From Enterovibrio nigricans DSM 22720 (GTDB taxonomy: Bacteria > Pseudomonadota > Gammaproteobacteria > Enterobacterales > Vibrionaceae), in the NCBI RefSeq assembly GCF_900167155.1, contig NZ_FUXU01000041.1, forward strand, positions 1 to 38,547: 38,547 bases of DNA. The letters run 5' to 3'. The position numbers and the translations under genes are program-made. Positions 17,782-26,831 of this stretch are shown here, piece by piece (within the stretch, counting starts at the first letter, position 1; each line of letters starts with the position of its first letter). The notes beneath the pieces are model-generated. The model saw only the letters and a list, made by a program, of their open reading frames with translations. It ran no database searches and was not told where the DNA came from.

Positions 17782-18711
17782 TTAGTCGACAAATTGTGGC
17801 GGATAACACTCGTTGGTGCCTGAGTCCACCATCGACATTGCATCTACACGCATAGGCACAAGGCCGCCATAGGCTTCAGGCGCAAAATCGCCTTGTACTG
17901 CGGGTGGGTCGAGGAGCCAGAGATTCGTGGTGTTCGGTGAGCCTGACACATTGTGGCTTTTGCTTGTAACGAGTATCTCACCATTTTGGTCGAGCGTAGC
18001 TGCGGTGACTAAGTCTATTTTGTGAAAGAATTCCAATTGGCTGCTTGCATCTCTGGTGTCGATAGAAAAAGCGCGTGTGTTGGTGACAAACAACAGATCG
18101 CCATCAGAGAAGACAAAGTCGCCCCAGTTGGTAAAGCCGGCAATTCGGATACTGGCATCAAGTAGACCGATTGTACTTTGGTCTGCATTAGATGGGTCAA
18201 TAGTGAAAAGCCTTGCGCGATCAGAACCGTAAAGCGTGTTGGTATCTGGGTCGAATGTCATTCGTTTTATTTCAAAACGCGTGGTACCAACGTCATGATG
18301 TGTGCCTGCTTGCACGTCGTAGTATGCCAAACGGAAAGGCTTGAGTGCATTGGCATGTAGACCTAGGGCTTGAAACTCTTCATCCGTAAAGTCACCATTA
18401 TTTGTTTCAGCGATATGGTAGCTTTGCGGGGTCGGTGTGCTTGCATAATAAATTCGGTCAGTCGTGCTGTCGTATGCCATGGCTGACGCGCTGAACAGGG
18501 CGCGTGAATTAAGCGTGGCGCGAAGGGGAGCGGTCGTAAAGTAATCGCCTCCCGCTCTTGCCGAGCCTTCGTCGACATCAACTAAAACGCCGACATCTCC
18601 TCGACCTGCGTTCATGGTAAACAGGTCTCCATCGCATTCGTGGTGTGCGCTCATCGCAGGTGCTGAAGCACCAGTAGCCAACATGAGTGTTGCAAGTAAT
18701 GTCCTTTTCAT
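17782..18711 (-). CDS. Secreted propeller-like protein, short paralogue
   Basis: No known family recognised. Start ATG 18711 has GAGG 7 bases upstream; the upstream TTG at 18726 is rejected. It opens with a Sec signal (KRTLLATLMLATGASAPAMSA, cleaved near 22). The mature ~287 residues show blade-like repeats of the form 'maYDstTDRIYYAST', 'MTFDPDTNTLYGSD..LFTIDPS', 'GDFVFSDGDLLFVTN', 'AATLDQNGEILVTSKS', which suggests a beta-propeller (inference). Two cysteines, one near the mature N-terminus (HECDGD) and one near the C-terminus (NECYPP), are shared with the paralogue at 23212-24891 and may form a ring-closing disulphide. About half the residues match that paralogue across the whole length. 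Envelope or extracellular location is likely; function unknown. Confidence 0.85.
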   Translation of the reverse strand: MKRTLLATLMLATGASAPAMSAHHECDGDLFTMNAGRGDVGVLVDVDEGSARAGGDYFTTAPLRATLNSRALFSASAMAYDSTTDRIYYASTPTPQSYHIAETNNGDFTDEEFQALGLHANALKPFRLAYYDVQAGTHHDVGTTRFEIKRMTFDPDTNTLYGSDRARLFTIDPSNADQSTIGLLDASIRIAGFTNWGDFVFSDGDLLFVTNTRAFSIDTRDASSQLEFFHKIDLVTAATLDQNGEILVTSKSHNVSGSPNTTNLWLLDPPAVQGDFAPEAYGGLVPMRVDAMSMVDSGTNECYPPQFVD

Positions 18712-19240
18712 TGCTAACCTCTTCAATTGAATGATTTTTGGGTAAGTGAGGTTCAGATACCTTGTTGAGATTACTGCTGGGCAAGGTGCGCTAACATCAA
18801 AACGACAAATCTACAGCGATGCCTTGCCCCGAAATAACGCTAACAGGTGCGGCCCGTTTTTTCGTCGCAACCTAGTGATAAATCGCTAGATTCCATTTTT
18901 AGTGACAAATTCTCAAAGGTATTAAAAGTTGTTGTTGGATAAGACGTGACGAATCCGCAATGGTCATTAGATGACAATCTTTTGGCGCGAAAAGACAAGC
19001 CTTAAAGGTCCTATTTTCTCAAGAAAAAACACCGTTTTGAGCAAGGACGTAACACTCAGGTTTTGAGTGCTGATAAAGGTCCGATTGTTCTACTTTGACG
19101 AATAGTCAATTCGTTTGAATGTGTTTTTTTCAAAAAAACCTGAGTGTTAGTGTGGAATTTGCTGGGGAGAGCTTATGAGCTTGGCGGTGCCACAATAAAA
19201 ATATCAGGGCATCTGTAATCTTTTTAATGAGGACGTTTAG
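18712..19240. other. Divergent intergenic region with inverted repeats
   Basis: Over 500 bp between the short secreted paralogue (minus) and the dioxygenase (plus). It contains a perfect 15-bp inverted repeat (19050-19064 and 19135-19149), described separately, and a direct repeat TAAAGGTCC at 19003-19011 and 19074-19082. No ORF is credible. Confidence 0.5.
19050..19149. repeat. 100-bp element bounded by 15-bp inverted repeats
   Basis: Arms TAACACTCAGGTTTT (19050-19064) and its exact complement (19135-19149) enclose 70 bp. Inside lie a hairpin CACTCA/TGAGTG overlapping the left arm, ACGAAT/ATTCGT (19098-19114) and an 8-bp T-tract/A-tract palindrome (19123-19139). It could be a compound operator, a small non-autonomous mobile element (MITE-like) or an RNA structure. 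No target-site duplication is evident. Confidence 0.6.
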
Positions 19241-20035
19241 ATGCGCCAATCGTACGAAAAACATGCCTGGCAACCCGCGCTTTTTATTGGTCACGTCGCG
19301 CCAACACAGACATTGTCGGGCAATCGGTACACGAAGGCTTGGAAGGCCATTGCAGAAGATATTCCAACACCCAACGCAATTGTATGTATATCCTCTCACT
19401 GGGTGACAACGGGGGCGCGGATCACCGCGTTAGCAACCCATCGAACACACCATAGCGCGAGTCCTGTTGCCACAAGGCTGGAATCCATTCACAACCCTGC
19501 GCCGGATGCGCGTAAAATTGCAAGACATATTGCCGAAAACGTGCCATTCGAGTTGTCGTTAGACAAATGCAGGGGATTGGATCATGGCAGCGGGGCGATC
19601 TTAAGGCATATGTATCCCGAAGCGGATATTCCCGTTCTTCAACTGAGTCTGGACACGACCCTCAATGAAGAAGAGCACTATCTACGTGGACAGCAACTGC
19701 GATTTTTGAGAGAAGAAAATATTCTTGTTATCGCCAGTGGAAATGTGGTTCAAAACTTAGCGCTGTTTGACCAACAAGCGTTGCTAGCACACCCGTGGGC
19801 ACTAGTCGCGGATAGCCAGATAGCGCATTGTCTTGTTCAGGGTGATATTGCACCGCTGATAGACTATCGCTCTATGAGAAAAGAGGTACGGATGGGAATT
19901 CCAACCCCCGCACATTTTTGGCCACTTCTTTATACATTGGGTATGCGTCAGGACGACGACATGTTGGATTTTCCCGTGCTGGGTATATCTCATGGCAGTA
20001 CCAGTATGCGTGCGGTCAGGCTTCGAACCCGATAG
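19241..20035 (+). CDS. ygiD-like: DODA-type (YgiD-like) extradiol ring-cleavage dioxygenase, diverged
   Basis: Class III LigB-type extradiol dioxygenase; the family includes plant 4,5-DOPA dioxygenase and E. coli YgiD. Matching segments: ALFIGH, AIVCISSHW, LDHGSGAILRHMYPEADIPVLQLSLD, ASGNVV, PAHFWPLLY. Putative metal/catalytic residues His18, His53, His115 and His225 are present. Two departures: the usual GHGSP loop is GHVAP, and the residue after GNVV, His in E. coli YgiD as I recall it, is Gln171. Length 264 aa is normal. GAGG lies 8 bases before ATG. It is convergent with phoX and divergent from the short secreted paralogue. Substrate unknown; the changes hint at altered or lost DOPA activity. 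Confidence 0.88.
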   Translation: MRQSYEKHAWQPALFIGHVAPTQTLSGNRYTKAWKAIAEDIPTPNAIVCISSHWVTTGARITALATHRTHHSASPVATRLESIHNPAPDARKIARHIAENVPFELSLDKCRGLDHGSGAILRHMYPEADIPVLQLSLDTTLNEEEHYLRGQQLRFLREENILVIASGNVVQNLALFDQQALLAHPWALVADSQIAHCLVQGDIAPLIDYRSMRKEVRMGIPTPAHFWPLLYTLGMRQDDDMLDFPVLGISHGSTSMRAVRLRTR

Positions 20036-20059
20036 CTCTCCTTGCTTGGCAAGCATAAA

Positions 20060-20083
20060 AACGCCCCGACACGTCGGGGCGTT
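20060..20083. terminator. Bidirectional terminator ygiD-like / phoX
   Basis: AACGCCCCGA / TCGGGGCGTT, 10-bp perfect stem with 4-base loop, flanked by AAAA and by TAATTTT. Confidence 0.88.
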
Positions 20084-20098
20084 AATTTTGGGAGAGGC

Positions 20099-21994
20099 TT
20101 ACGCCCCGATGACTCCACCATCTTTACGCGTAATACGCATAACGGTCGAACGCGGGACGGAATCACCGCCATCTGGGAAGTGTGAGGGAGCTAAACCTTC
20201 GCCAGGATGTTGAATACCGACAAACATGGTTTTGTAGTCTGGTGAGAACGCGAGTCCCGTGATTTCACACGCGATAGGGCCAGTCAGGAAGCGGCGAATT
20301 TCTCCCGTACTTGGGTCAGCACAGAGCATCTGGTTATTACCCATTCCGGCGAACTTGCCTTCGTTCGAATATTTACCATCAGTCTGAATCCATAAACGGC
20401 CAGCCGCGTCAAATCCAATACCGTCAGGGCTGTTGAACATATTGTCTTTATTGACATTAGGCGTTCCAGCCATCAGACCTTCTTGCACTTCAGGGTTACC
20501 GGCCATCACAAAGATATCCCAGTCAAAGTCAGACGCGGTGTGATCGCCCCCTTTCGGTGCCCAGCGGATAATATGGCCATACGGGTTTTTTTCGCGAGGG
20601 TTAGTGATATTGAGTGGTTGTGTTTCTTTTACGCCGCGATATTTGTTATTCGTCAGGGTGCAAAACGCCGTCTTGTTATCAGGGTGTACAGCTACCCACT
20701 CTGGACGGTCCATGGTGGTTGCACCGACGTGAGATGCCGCTTTACGCGCAAAAATCATCACTTCAGCTTGGCTGTTGAATCCGTTTTCCGGCGTCAATCC
20801 ATTTTTTCCAAACGACAGTTCAACCCATTCGCCTTGACCGTTCAAATCACCTTCTTTGCCGGTAAACTTAGCGACGTACAAGGTGCCGTCTTCAAGCAGA
20901 TCTCGGTTAGCCGCTAGATTGCCGGGCTTGTATTTGTTTTTGGAAACAAACTTGTAAAGGTGTTCACCGCGCTCATCATCGCCGAGGTAGACCACAACAT
21001 GACCATCACTATTGATTGTCATTGCGGCATTTTCGTGCTTAAAGCGTCCAAGTGCGGAGCGTTTCTTTGGCGTTGAATTTGGATCCATGGGGTCGATTTC
21101 TACGACCCAACCGAAGCGATTCGGCTCATTGGGTGTTTTGGAAATATCAAAACGATCGTCATGCTTCCACCAGTCGTAACCCCAATCTTTGTTCTTCACA
21201 CCATAACGTTTGTATTCGTCATTAAGTTCTACCTCTTTAGAGGCAGCAAAATAGCCATTGAAGTTTTCTTCGCACGCTAGGTACGTTCCCCAAGGTGTTT
21301 GGCCGTTTGCACAATTGTTATAGGTCCCTAGGATTTTTTTACCTGATGGGTCCGCAGCCGTTTTCAGCAGATCATGCCCTGCAGCAGGTCCAGTCATTTC
21401 CATTGGGGTATATGCGGTGACTTTTCTGTTCAAGCGGCCATCCACATTCGCTTGCCATTTACCGTCCTTTTTAACCAACTCGATAATAGAAACACCGTGA
21501 GCAGCTTGAGATTTACGCACATCATCAGCTGTGATGTTTTTGCCTTAGTGGGTGTAGAGATATTTATTGTTGGTGTATTCATTGTTTGCAACGAGAACGG
21601 CGCGATCTTCTGATAAAGGGAAGAAGGTCATGCCATCCGTGTTGTCACCGTATTGCATTTCTTGTGCTTTCGAGTCGTTGCTTTGGGCAAATTTGGGCGA
21701 GGTGGGAAACAGCTGGTCGCCCCAAGATACGACTCTCTCCACGATGTAGCCTTCAGGCACGATAACGGTATCGGCGGTTGACGCGGGAATAGCGGTAAAG
21801 CCCATTAGTTTGCTGTTGTCCATGGATTCAGCCACGGCTTTAGCAACCGGAACCGTTGCGAAAAAAGCAACCGTTCCGGCAGCACTGGCAGTCCGTAAAA
21901 AGTTGCGGCGGTTCATGGCAGCATCGATGAAACGGTTAAATTCGGGTTCGTGGTCCAATTCACGTTGATCGTTGTGTTGAGTATGTTCGCTCAC
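20099..21994 (-). pseudogene. phoX: PhoX-type alkaline phosphatase interrupted by in-frame TAA
   Basis: PhoX is a Tat-exported, Ca2+/Fe-dependent phosphomonoesterase for scavenging organic phosphate. Residues 29-40 hold the twin-arginine signal (NRRNFLRTASAAG). Both parts lie in the same frame: codons 1-149 end ...NNKYLYTH, codon 150 is TAA (21545-21547), then GKNITADDVRKSQAAHGVS continues to 20099. The codon in relatives is most likely CAA (Gln), one transition away. Family hallmarks are intact downstream: YNNCANGQTPWGTYLACEENF in pieces with the Fe-ligand Cys, GWVVEIDPMDPNSTP, GRFKHENAAM, VYLGDDERGEHLYKFV and MFVGIQHPGEG. Total 631 codons is full length. If the stop is real only a 149-residue exported stub is made unless it is read through. 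I see no clear Pho box upstream. Confidence 0.9.
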
Positions 21995-22285
21995 GGTATC
22001 TTCCTTTATTTTATTAACACGACTTTTGAATAGTTATGGAAGCGAATGTTGGTGCTTCATTGTTAAATGTTAGTGAAAGCGAAATGAAGAAAAGATGTCA
22101 TATGGACGACATACGCTATAAAAACGACGTGAAATCCAGGTAGTATGCGCACTTAGGTGGATATTAGCCTCGTTTTAGCGCGGAAAGTGAAACGTTTAGG
22201 GGGAATTGCGGCGTTAGATTGATCCCACACAAGGTGAAGAAAGAAGATGTGATACATGCTAGGTGTGCTTTAAGGAGAAACAAGC

Positions 22286-22624
22286 ATGCTCAATAAAATA
22301 AAAACGTTATCGCTCGTCGCTCTGGTGCTATCAACAGGCACTGCGATTGCGGCACCCCAAGGCAATGCCGAAACGGGCCAACAAAAAGCGTATACCTGTC
22401 AGTTTTGCCATGGTTCAACAGGGTATACAAACGTTGATGCTTACCCTCACATCAACGGCCAAAATGCTACTTACCTCTACAACGCCATGATGGCGTATAA
22501 AAACGGAGAGCGTACAAACGCATTGGGGTTGATGATGAAACAGCAGATGACGGTTTTATCTGAACAAGACATGGCGGACATCGCCGCGTTCTATGCATCT
22601 CAACCGGCGGGTAAGCCTGAATAA
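22286..22624 (+). CDS. Periplasmic class I cytochrome c
   Basis: Small monohaem cytochrome c of the c553/c554 type, an electron carrier in the periplasm. A Sec signal (about residues 1-22, ending AIAA) precedes the haem site CQFCH (Cys38, Cys41, His42); the sixth ligand is one of the methionines in GLMMKQQM (83-88). At 112 aa it is the usual size. AAGGAG lies 8 bases before ATG. It is divergent from phoX and 68 bp upstream of yaiI. Its redox partner is not apparent here. Confidence 0.92.
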   Translation: MLNKIKTLSLVALVLSTGTAIAAPQGNAETGQQKAYTCQFCHGSTGYTNVDAYPHINGQNATYLYNAMMAYKNGERTNALGLMMKQQMTVLSEQDMADIAAFYASQPAGKPE

Positions 22625-22692
22625 CACGCTTTGATTGCGCTAAAAAGCCCTCGCTGATACTGTTCGTTCAAACTTTTTTGAGATAGACCATT

Positions 22693-23151
22693 ATGACAAC
22701 GATTTGGGTGGATGCAGATGCGTGTCCAACAGTAATTAAAGAAGTCCTTTATCGTGCCGCAGATCGCACCGAAACTCCGTTGGTTTTGGTGGCGAATCAG
22801 CCTTTACGAACTCCGCCTTCGCGCTTTATTCGCAGTGTGCAGGTAGAAAAAGGCTTTGATGTTGCTGACAACGAAATCGTACAACGCGTAGAAGCGGGTG
22901 ATCTGGTTATTACCGCGGACATACCCCTGGCATCTGAAGTTATCGACAAGGCCGCAGTAGCGTTAAATCCACGTGGCGAGCTTTATACGAAAGAAAATAT
23001 CCGCCAACGTCTTAACATGCGCGACTTTATGGATACGCTACGATCCAGCGGTATTCAAACAGGTGGGCCAGCGACGATTAGCCAACAGGATCGCCAAATG
23101 TTTGCGAACGAACTTGATAAGTTCTTGCAACGCAGTAAAGCGCGACGTTAG
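22693..23151 (+). CDS. yaiI: UPF0178 protein YaiI (DUF188)
   Basis: PIN-like DUF188/UPF0178 family, function unproven; the fold suggests a nuclease-like protein. Characteristic segments: [19 protein letters not shown] at the start, the DIVQ-like [35 protein letters not shown] and [20 protein letters not shown]. The conserved aspartates Asp7, Asp9 and those in GDLVITAD are in place. Length 152 aa is normal. Follows the cytochrome gene by 68 bp with no terminator seen, so co-transcription is possible. Confidence 0.95.
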   Translation: MTTIWVDADACPTVIKEVLYRAADRTETPLVLVANQPLRTPPSRFIRSVQVEKGFDVADNEIVQRVEAGDLVITADIPLASEVIDKAAVALNPRGELYTKENIRQRLNMRDFMDTLRSSGIQTGGPATISQQDRQMFANELDKFLQRSKARR

Positions 23152-23170
23152 GGCTCTAACAGTTGAAATT

Positions 23171-23196
23171 AAAAAGGGAGCCGAGGCTCCCTTTTT
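23171..23196. terminator. Bidirectional terminator yaiI / long secreted paralogue
   Basis: AAAAAGGGAGC / GCTCCCTTTTT, 11-bp perfect stem with CGAG loop. Confidence 0.9.
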
Positions 23197-23211
23197 GCTT
23201 GCGTGGCTCAA

Positions 23212-24891
23212 TTATTTGTGGATTTTGCTCCAACAGCCATTTGAACAGTTCACGTTCTTGTTCCAGTGTAATTGTGCACGGTGGCCTGTTTTCACATTGT
23301 AGTACTTGCCGTTAGGGCCTTTCAGGCGAGCCCATGCAATATCACCCGCATAGTAGTAACGCTCATGATTTGCGTGTTGTTCGTAGTACTTACCACCGCT
23401 AGAGATAGAGATACTGCGTAAGTAGCCACCGGTTTGGTAAAACTCTAACGTTGTACCAGCAGGAATGGTTCCGCCAATATTTGCGTGAACACCACGAATC
23501 CATTGGTCTTTCGTAAACCACTTGCCACCTCGGCTACCGTGCCAAGCAACACCACTGTTATTGGCTGCATTTTGTAGCAGTGTATCGATGTCTGGGTCGT
23601 TATCAATGATGGTAACGTTCGCCGAACCTTGGTCGCTCTTGTCTGTATTGATCCAAGCCTGAACAGTGAAGTACTCGTTATTTTCATGTGTCGAGTCGTT
23701 TACTGTTGGTACACCAACGCGCACATTGGTTACGCCTTCTGGCAGGGTGATTTGCGTGCCGGATGAAGACACCGTGGCTGTACCCGTTGTGTTGTCAGAG
23801 TAGAGCAGGGCAACAGTATTTCGGTAGTCACTGTTAAGGACCGCACTGCCGTTAACCAAGGCCAAGGTCAGCTTCGTCGTGTCGTTTGCAGTGGCTTTAT
23901 CAAATGACACGGTAAAGTACGCCGTCGAGCCTTCATTTACTGAGCCAGCGTTGGCGGAAATCCCAGAAACTTCTGATTTTTCGTCACTCGGGAACACGGT
24001 TTTGTCGTAACAGGTATGGTCTTCTGACGTCACCGTACCCATGGCACTGATACGGCTTGGAAACAGGCCAACGGCTACTTTCTCACCAGTGGATGGTTTT
24101 AAGCGGAACAATCGGTTGCTGTTCACGTTACCTGATACGTTTTGGTTTTTCGCTGCCACCATCAATTGGCCGTTTTGGTCCAATGCTGCTGATGTCACGA
24201 AATCAATGAAGTGAAACGCTTTCATGGTTAATGACCCGTTGGTGGTATTCACCGAAAAGGTACGGTTATTGGTAACAAATAGCAGTTCGCCATCCTGGAA
24301 AACGAAATCACCCCAATTAGTAAAACCGCCATTTTTCAGGTCTTGTGGGAAGTTGCCAATATGGGTCGTCGCACCTGTTGAAGGGTCGACTTTAAAAATG
24401 GTTTGAGAATCAGATGCGAACAGCTCACCAGAATCAGGATTAAACGCCATGCGCAGAATTTGTTTCGTTGTGGTTGGTCCGGCTACATGATTGCCGGTTG
24501 CTGGGTCCATATAGCCCAGTTGATAGGCTTTCAATGTACGCGCGTGAAGATCGAGGTTTTTATACTCTTCTGCGGTAACATCATTCTCAGGGCCACTAAT
24601 GTGGTAAGAGGTTGGCTGCGGTGCGCTGGCATAGTAGAGGCGGTCAGTAATAGGGTCATAGGACATGGTTGATGTACTGAACAATGCGCGGGAATGATAT
24701 TCCTCACGCGTCGAGGAGTCGCCATAATAGTTAGAACCCATTTTTTTGAGCTCTTGGACGTCCATTAACAGACCGATGTGTCCACGGCCTGCGTTCATGG
24801 AATATACGTTACCTGCGCAACTTGCCATCGCTTGTATGGATGTCATTGTACCTGCGAGGATTGCTGCAGTAAGCAGTGTCTTCTTCATCAT
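23212..24891 (-). CDS. Secreted propeller-like protein with Calx-beta and novel C-terminal domain (long paralogue)
   Basis: 559 aa, three parts. Residues 1-23 are a Sec signal (cleavage near AMA-S). Residues 25-300 are homologous end to end with the 309-aa protein at 17782-18711, sharing the MNAGRG start, SRALFS.S.M.YD..TDR.YYAS.P, GFTNWGDFVF.DG.LLFVTN and paired Cys25/Cys294. Residues 308-432 form a Calx-beta domain, a Ca-binding beta sandwich common in surface adhesins (NEGSTAYFTVSFDKA, LNSDY, HENNEYFTVQAW, ANVTIIDND). Residues 433-559 are an unrecognised aromatic-rich, basic domain (WHGSRGGKWFTKDQWIRG, GGKYYEQHANHERYYYAGD) with Cys549/Cys553; carbohydrate or peptidoglycan contact is a guess. 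AAGG lies 7-8 bases before ATG. Likely envelope or extracellular. Function unknown. Confidence 0.88.
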   Translation of the reverse strand: MMKKTLLTAAILAGTMTSIQAMASCAGNVYSMNAGRGHIGLLMDVQELKKMGSNYYGDSSTREEYHSRALFSTSTMSYDPITDRLYYASAPQPTSYHISGPENDVTAEEYKNLDLHARTLKAYQLGYMDPATGNHVAGPTTTKQILRMAFNPDSGELFASDSQTIFKVDPSTGATTHIGNFPQDLKNGGFTNWGDFVFQDGELLFVTNNRTFSVNTTNGSLTMKAFHFIDFVTSAALDQNGQLMVAAKNQNVSGNVNSNRLFRLKPSTGEKVAVGLFPSRISAMGTVTSEDHTCYDKTVFPSDEKSEVSGISANAGSVNEGSTAYFTVSFDKATANDTTKLTLALVNGSAVLNSDYRNTVALLYSDNTTGTATVSSSGTQITLPEGVTNVRVGVPTVNDSTHENNEYFTVQAWINTDKSDQGSANVTIIDNDPDIDTLLQNAANNSGVAWHGSRGGKWFTKDQWIRGVHANIGGTIPAGTTLEFYQTGGYLRSISISSGGKYYEQHANHERYYYAGDIAWARLKGPNGKYYNVKTGHRAQLHWNKNVNCSNGCWSKIHK

Positions 24892-25350
24892 GGTGTTACC
24901 TTCATCCCTTCCAATTCGCGAACCTTACTCTTTAATGAGAAACGCTTAAGGTGCTTAGTTCCTCTTAACCAGTGTCCCGGTCAGCTCCGTGTCGAGTAAG
25001 ACAAAATTAAGCTGGCAAGCTGTGTTACCAACCAATTGCACTGAGCGTATTGATCAAAAGAGGGGATGTCTTTCTCATGTATGAGACATTTGGATTTATA
25101 GTGTTTTTAATTAAAACAACATAAGTCTCAAGGGCTATACGAATTAGAATCAGATGAGTCAAAAATTGGACGTGAATGCAGATAGTATGAAAGTGTGGAT
25201 TAAAAAAGAATGAACCGTGAAATACCACACTTCATTCAACGTTCTTTTCGCGGGGACGGGTATCAAAGGATACGGCAATGTGTAAATGCAACCGTACAAT
25301 GAGACTCACTGACTAAGCATTTGGTTTGTAATTGAGAAAATATGAGAAGC
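24892..25350. other. Intergenic region upstream of the long secreted paralogue
   Basis: About 460 bp with the promoter of the minus-strand secreted gene at its left. A palindrome TCTCAT-GT-ATGAGA (25073-25086) could be an operator. No convincing ORF: the minus-strand 67-codon frame at 25025-25228 has no ribosome site and low-complexity content. Confidence 0.4.
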
Positions 25351-26205
25351 CTAATGCTTATCAAAATAGTCTTTTCGGCGAATGTACTTGTCCATAAAGT
25401 GGTAAGCAATCGGACGAAGTAGCCAGCTGGTCAAAACGCGCACAATACGAATGAGCGAAGGCATGTTGCGATAAATTCGGTTGTTGTGAAGCCAAAGAAG
25501 CTCGCCTACGTGCCAAAATACAAAGGGGATACCGGGAAGAAATGTCACGATGTCGACATCACAACAAATACGATAGGTTTTGCTGTGAAGGCGGTATAAG
25601 CGTTTGAAGTCCCAATATCCTGTGGCTGGCTGACCAAAGGTAACAACGCGCTTGATAGCGTCTGGGTATTTTTGTTCTAGGATTTCCGCAGCGATGATTG
25701 CCATGCTTCCCCCTGACGAGTGCCCCGTCATTGATATCTGCTTTCCTTGCTGTAGTAGCGGGAATACGCTCGATTCAAGTGCTTCTATCACCGAGTGACC
25801 TTGGAAATCGCCGCCTTGCATTGAGAGCTCTAAGTCTGCTTGTTGGCTTGTAAAGAGCTTTACAAAGTCTCGATGTAAAAAGCGGCGCCTTACGCGACTG
25901 GGTTGTTGGAGGAGAAACTGAAAGCCCCAATGAACATGCCCTACGTGTTGTGGCGCATCAACGCGGCTGGGGATAAACACCAAATTTAGAAGCCAATCCC
26001 AAACACTTTGTGATCCTTTAAACACCACGACAACGTCGCCGTCGTCGCGCCAAAGCACGCGGATAATAGTTTGTCCCCACCGGTTACGAATGTCTTTTCT
26101 GCCATTCGGCGAGAATCCGTATTGCAGATGGTCAAACGTTTTTGGGTACGCATCCCGACAGAGAATCGCGTAGCGTTCGTATTGGTAGCGTTTAAGCCGT
26201 TTCAA
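25351..26205 (-). CDS. Class 3 lipase-like alpha/beta hydrolase
   Basis: Lipase_3 (fungal-type triacylglycerol lipase) family, 284 aa. The oxyanion-side segment VVVVFKGSQSVWDWLLNL, nucleophile elbow GHSSGG (Ser163), RVVTFGQPATG, the acid in CCDVDIVTFLPG and a His in GELLWLHNN fit the catalytic Ser-Asp-His order. No signal peptide; the C-terminus is basic. No ATG lies in frame before residue 129, so translation must begin at TTG 26205 or a nearby non-ATG codon; no strong ribosome site supports it, so the start is uncertain or the 5' end may be altered. It follows the orphan gene at 26328 on the same strand, separated by a weak hairpin. Lipase activity is inferred from family only. Confidence 0.82.
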   Translation of the reverse strand: MKRLKRYQYERYAILCRDAYPKTFDHLQYGFSPNGRKDIRNRWGQTIIRVLWRDDGDVVVVFKGSQSVWDWLLNLVFIPSRVDAPQHVGHVHWGFQFLLQQPSRVRRRFLHRDFVKLFTSQQADLELSMQGGDFQGHSVIEALESSVFPLLQQGKQISMTGHSSGGSMAIIAAEILEQKYPDAIKRVVTFGQPATGYWDFKRLYRLHSKTYRICCDVDIVTFLPGIPFVFWHVGELLWLHNNRIYRNMPSLIRIVRVLTSWLLRPIAYHFMDKYIRRKDYFDKH

Positions 26206-26291
26206 CGATGGGTTCAGCTTTATTTTGATTCAAAGGTTAGAAGTATAAAAGGGAATGATGACGAATCGACGACAGCTTGAGAAAGGGGAAA

Positions 26292-26314
26292 GCACAGCCC
26301 TTTTGGTGCTGTGC
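26292..26314 (-). terminator. Weak terminator hairpin
   Basis: On the minus strand GCACAGC / GCTGTGC with inner CC/GG pairing is followed by TTTCCCCTTT. It lies 14 bp past the stop of the 26328 gene. Confidence 0.45.
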
Positions 26315-26327
26315 ATTCTTGACGAAG

Positions 26328-26831
26328 TTAGTCGTAATGTTGAAGAAAGGGAGTGATATGTGTGTTGAAGGTCAACGCCTTAATCGCGCCGTGGTTTCGG
26401 ATGATCCACTCGGCTTTTCTGGCGTTACCGATACCAATGATGACCCGCACTAGCAATTTTAAATCCTTGAGCCATTGTGCCTTTTGATCTTCACTCCAAT
26501 CCTCTCGATAAATCTCAAGGTAGTGTTCTACCCACCAATAGGAACCTCGGATAAAAGCGGCGATGATGTTTGTCGCTGGTTGAATTTCGTCGTCTTTACC
26601 GTCAATAGCATAGTCGTCTGAAAGCGGTTGCCCTTGCGAGAATGATGCGTAGTTTTTGCAATGCTTATACAAGGCGAGCTGCAGGGCAGATGCGGAGTCA
26701 CAATGTTCTAGCGTTAAGGTGGTGACAGGTAAATGTTTAGTGTTTTTACGGAAAAGTTCGACGGTGCGCTTTCCGGGCAATAACCTTTCTAGAACGTAAA
26801 ATATATCGATGCTAATGAGTTGGTTACTCAA
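26328..26831 (-). CDS. Hypothetical protein, 167 aa, unrecognised
   Basis: No family recognised. Start is TTG 26831, supported by AAGGA 8 bases upstream (MSNQLISIDIFYVLERL). The product is soluble, mainly helical, with many Trp/Tyr in the middle (GSYWWVEHYLEIYREDWSEDQKAQWLKDL) and the tail LLVRVIIGIGNARKAEWIIRNHG. No signal peptide or metal motif. Upstream of the lipase-like gene on the same strand. Coding character (clean frame, good ribosome site, no competing frame) supports a real gene. Confidence 0.72.
   Translation of the reverse strand: MSNQLISIDIFYVLERLLPGKRTVELFRKNTKHLPVTTLTLEHCDSASALQLALYKHCKNYASFSQGQPLSDDYAIDGKDDEIQPATNIIAAFIRGSYWWVEHYLEIYREDWSEDQKAQWLKDLKLLVRVIIGIGNARKAEWIIRNHGAIKALTFNTHITPFLQHYD

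Noticed and set aside
21995..22285. Pho box upstream of phoX
   Set aside because: Only scattered TGTCAT-like bases; no pair of properly spaced 7-base direct repeats.
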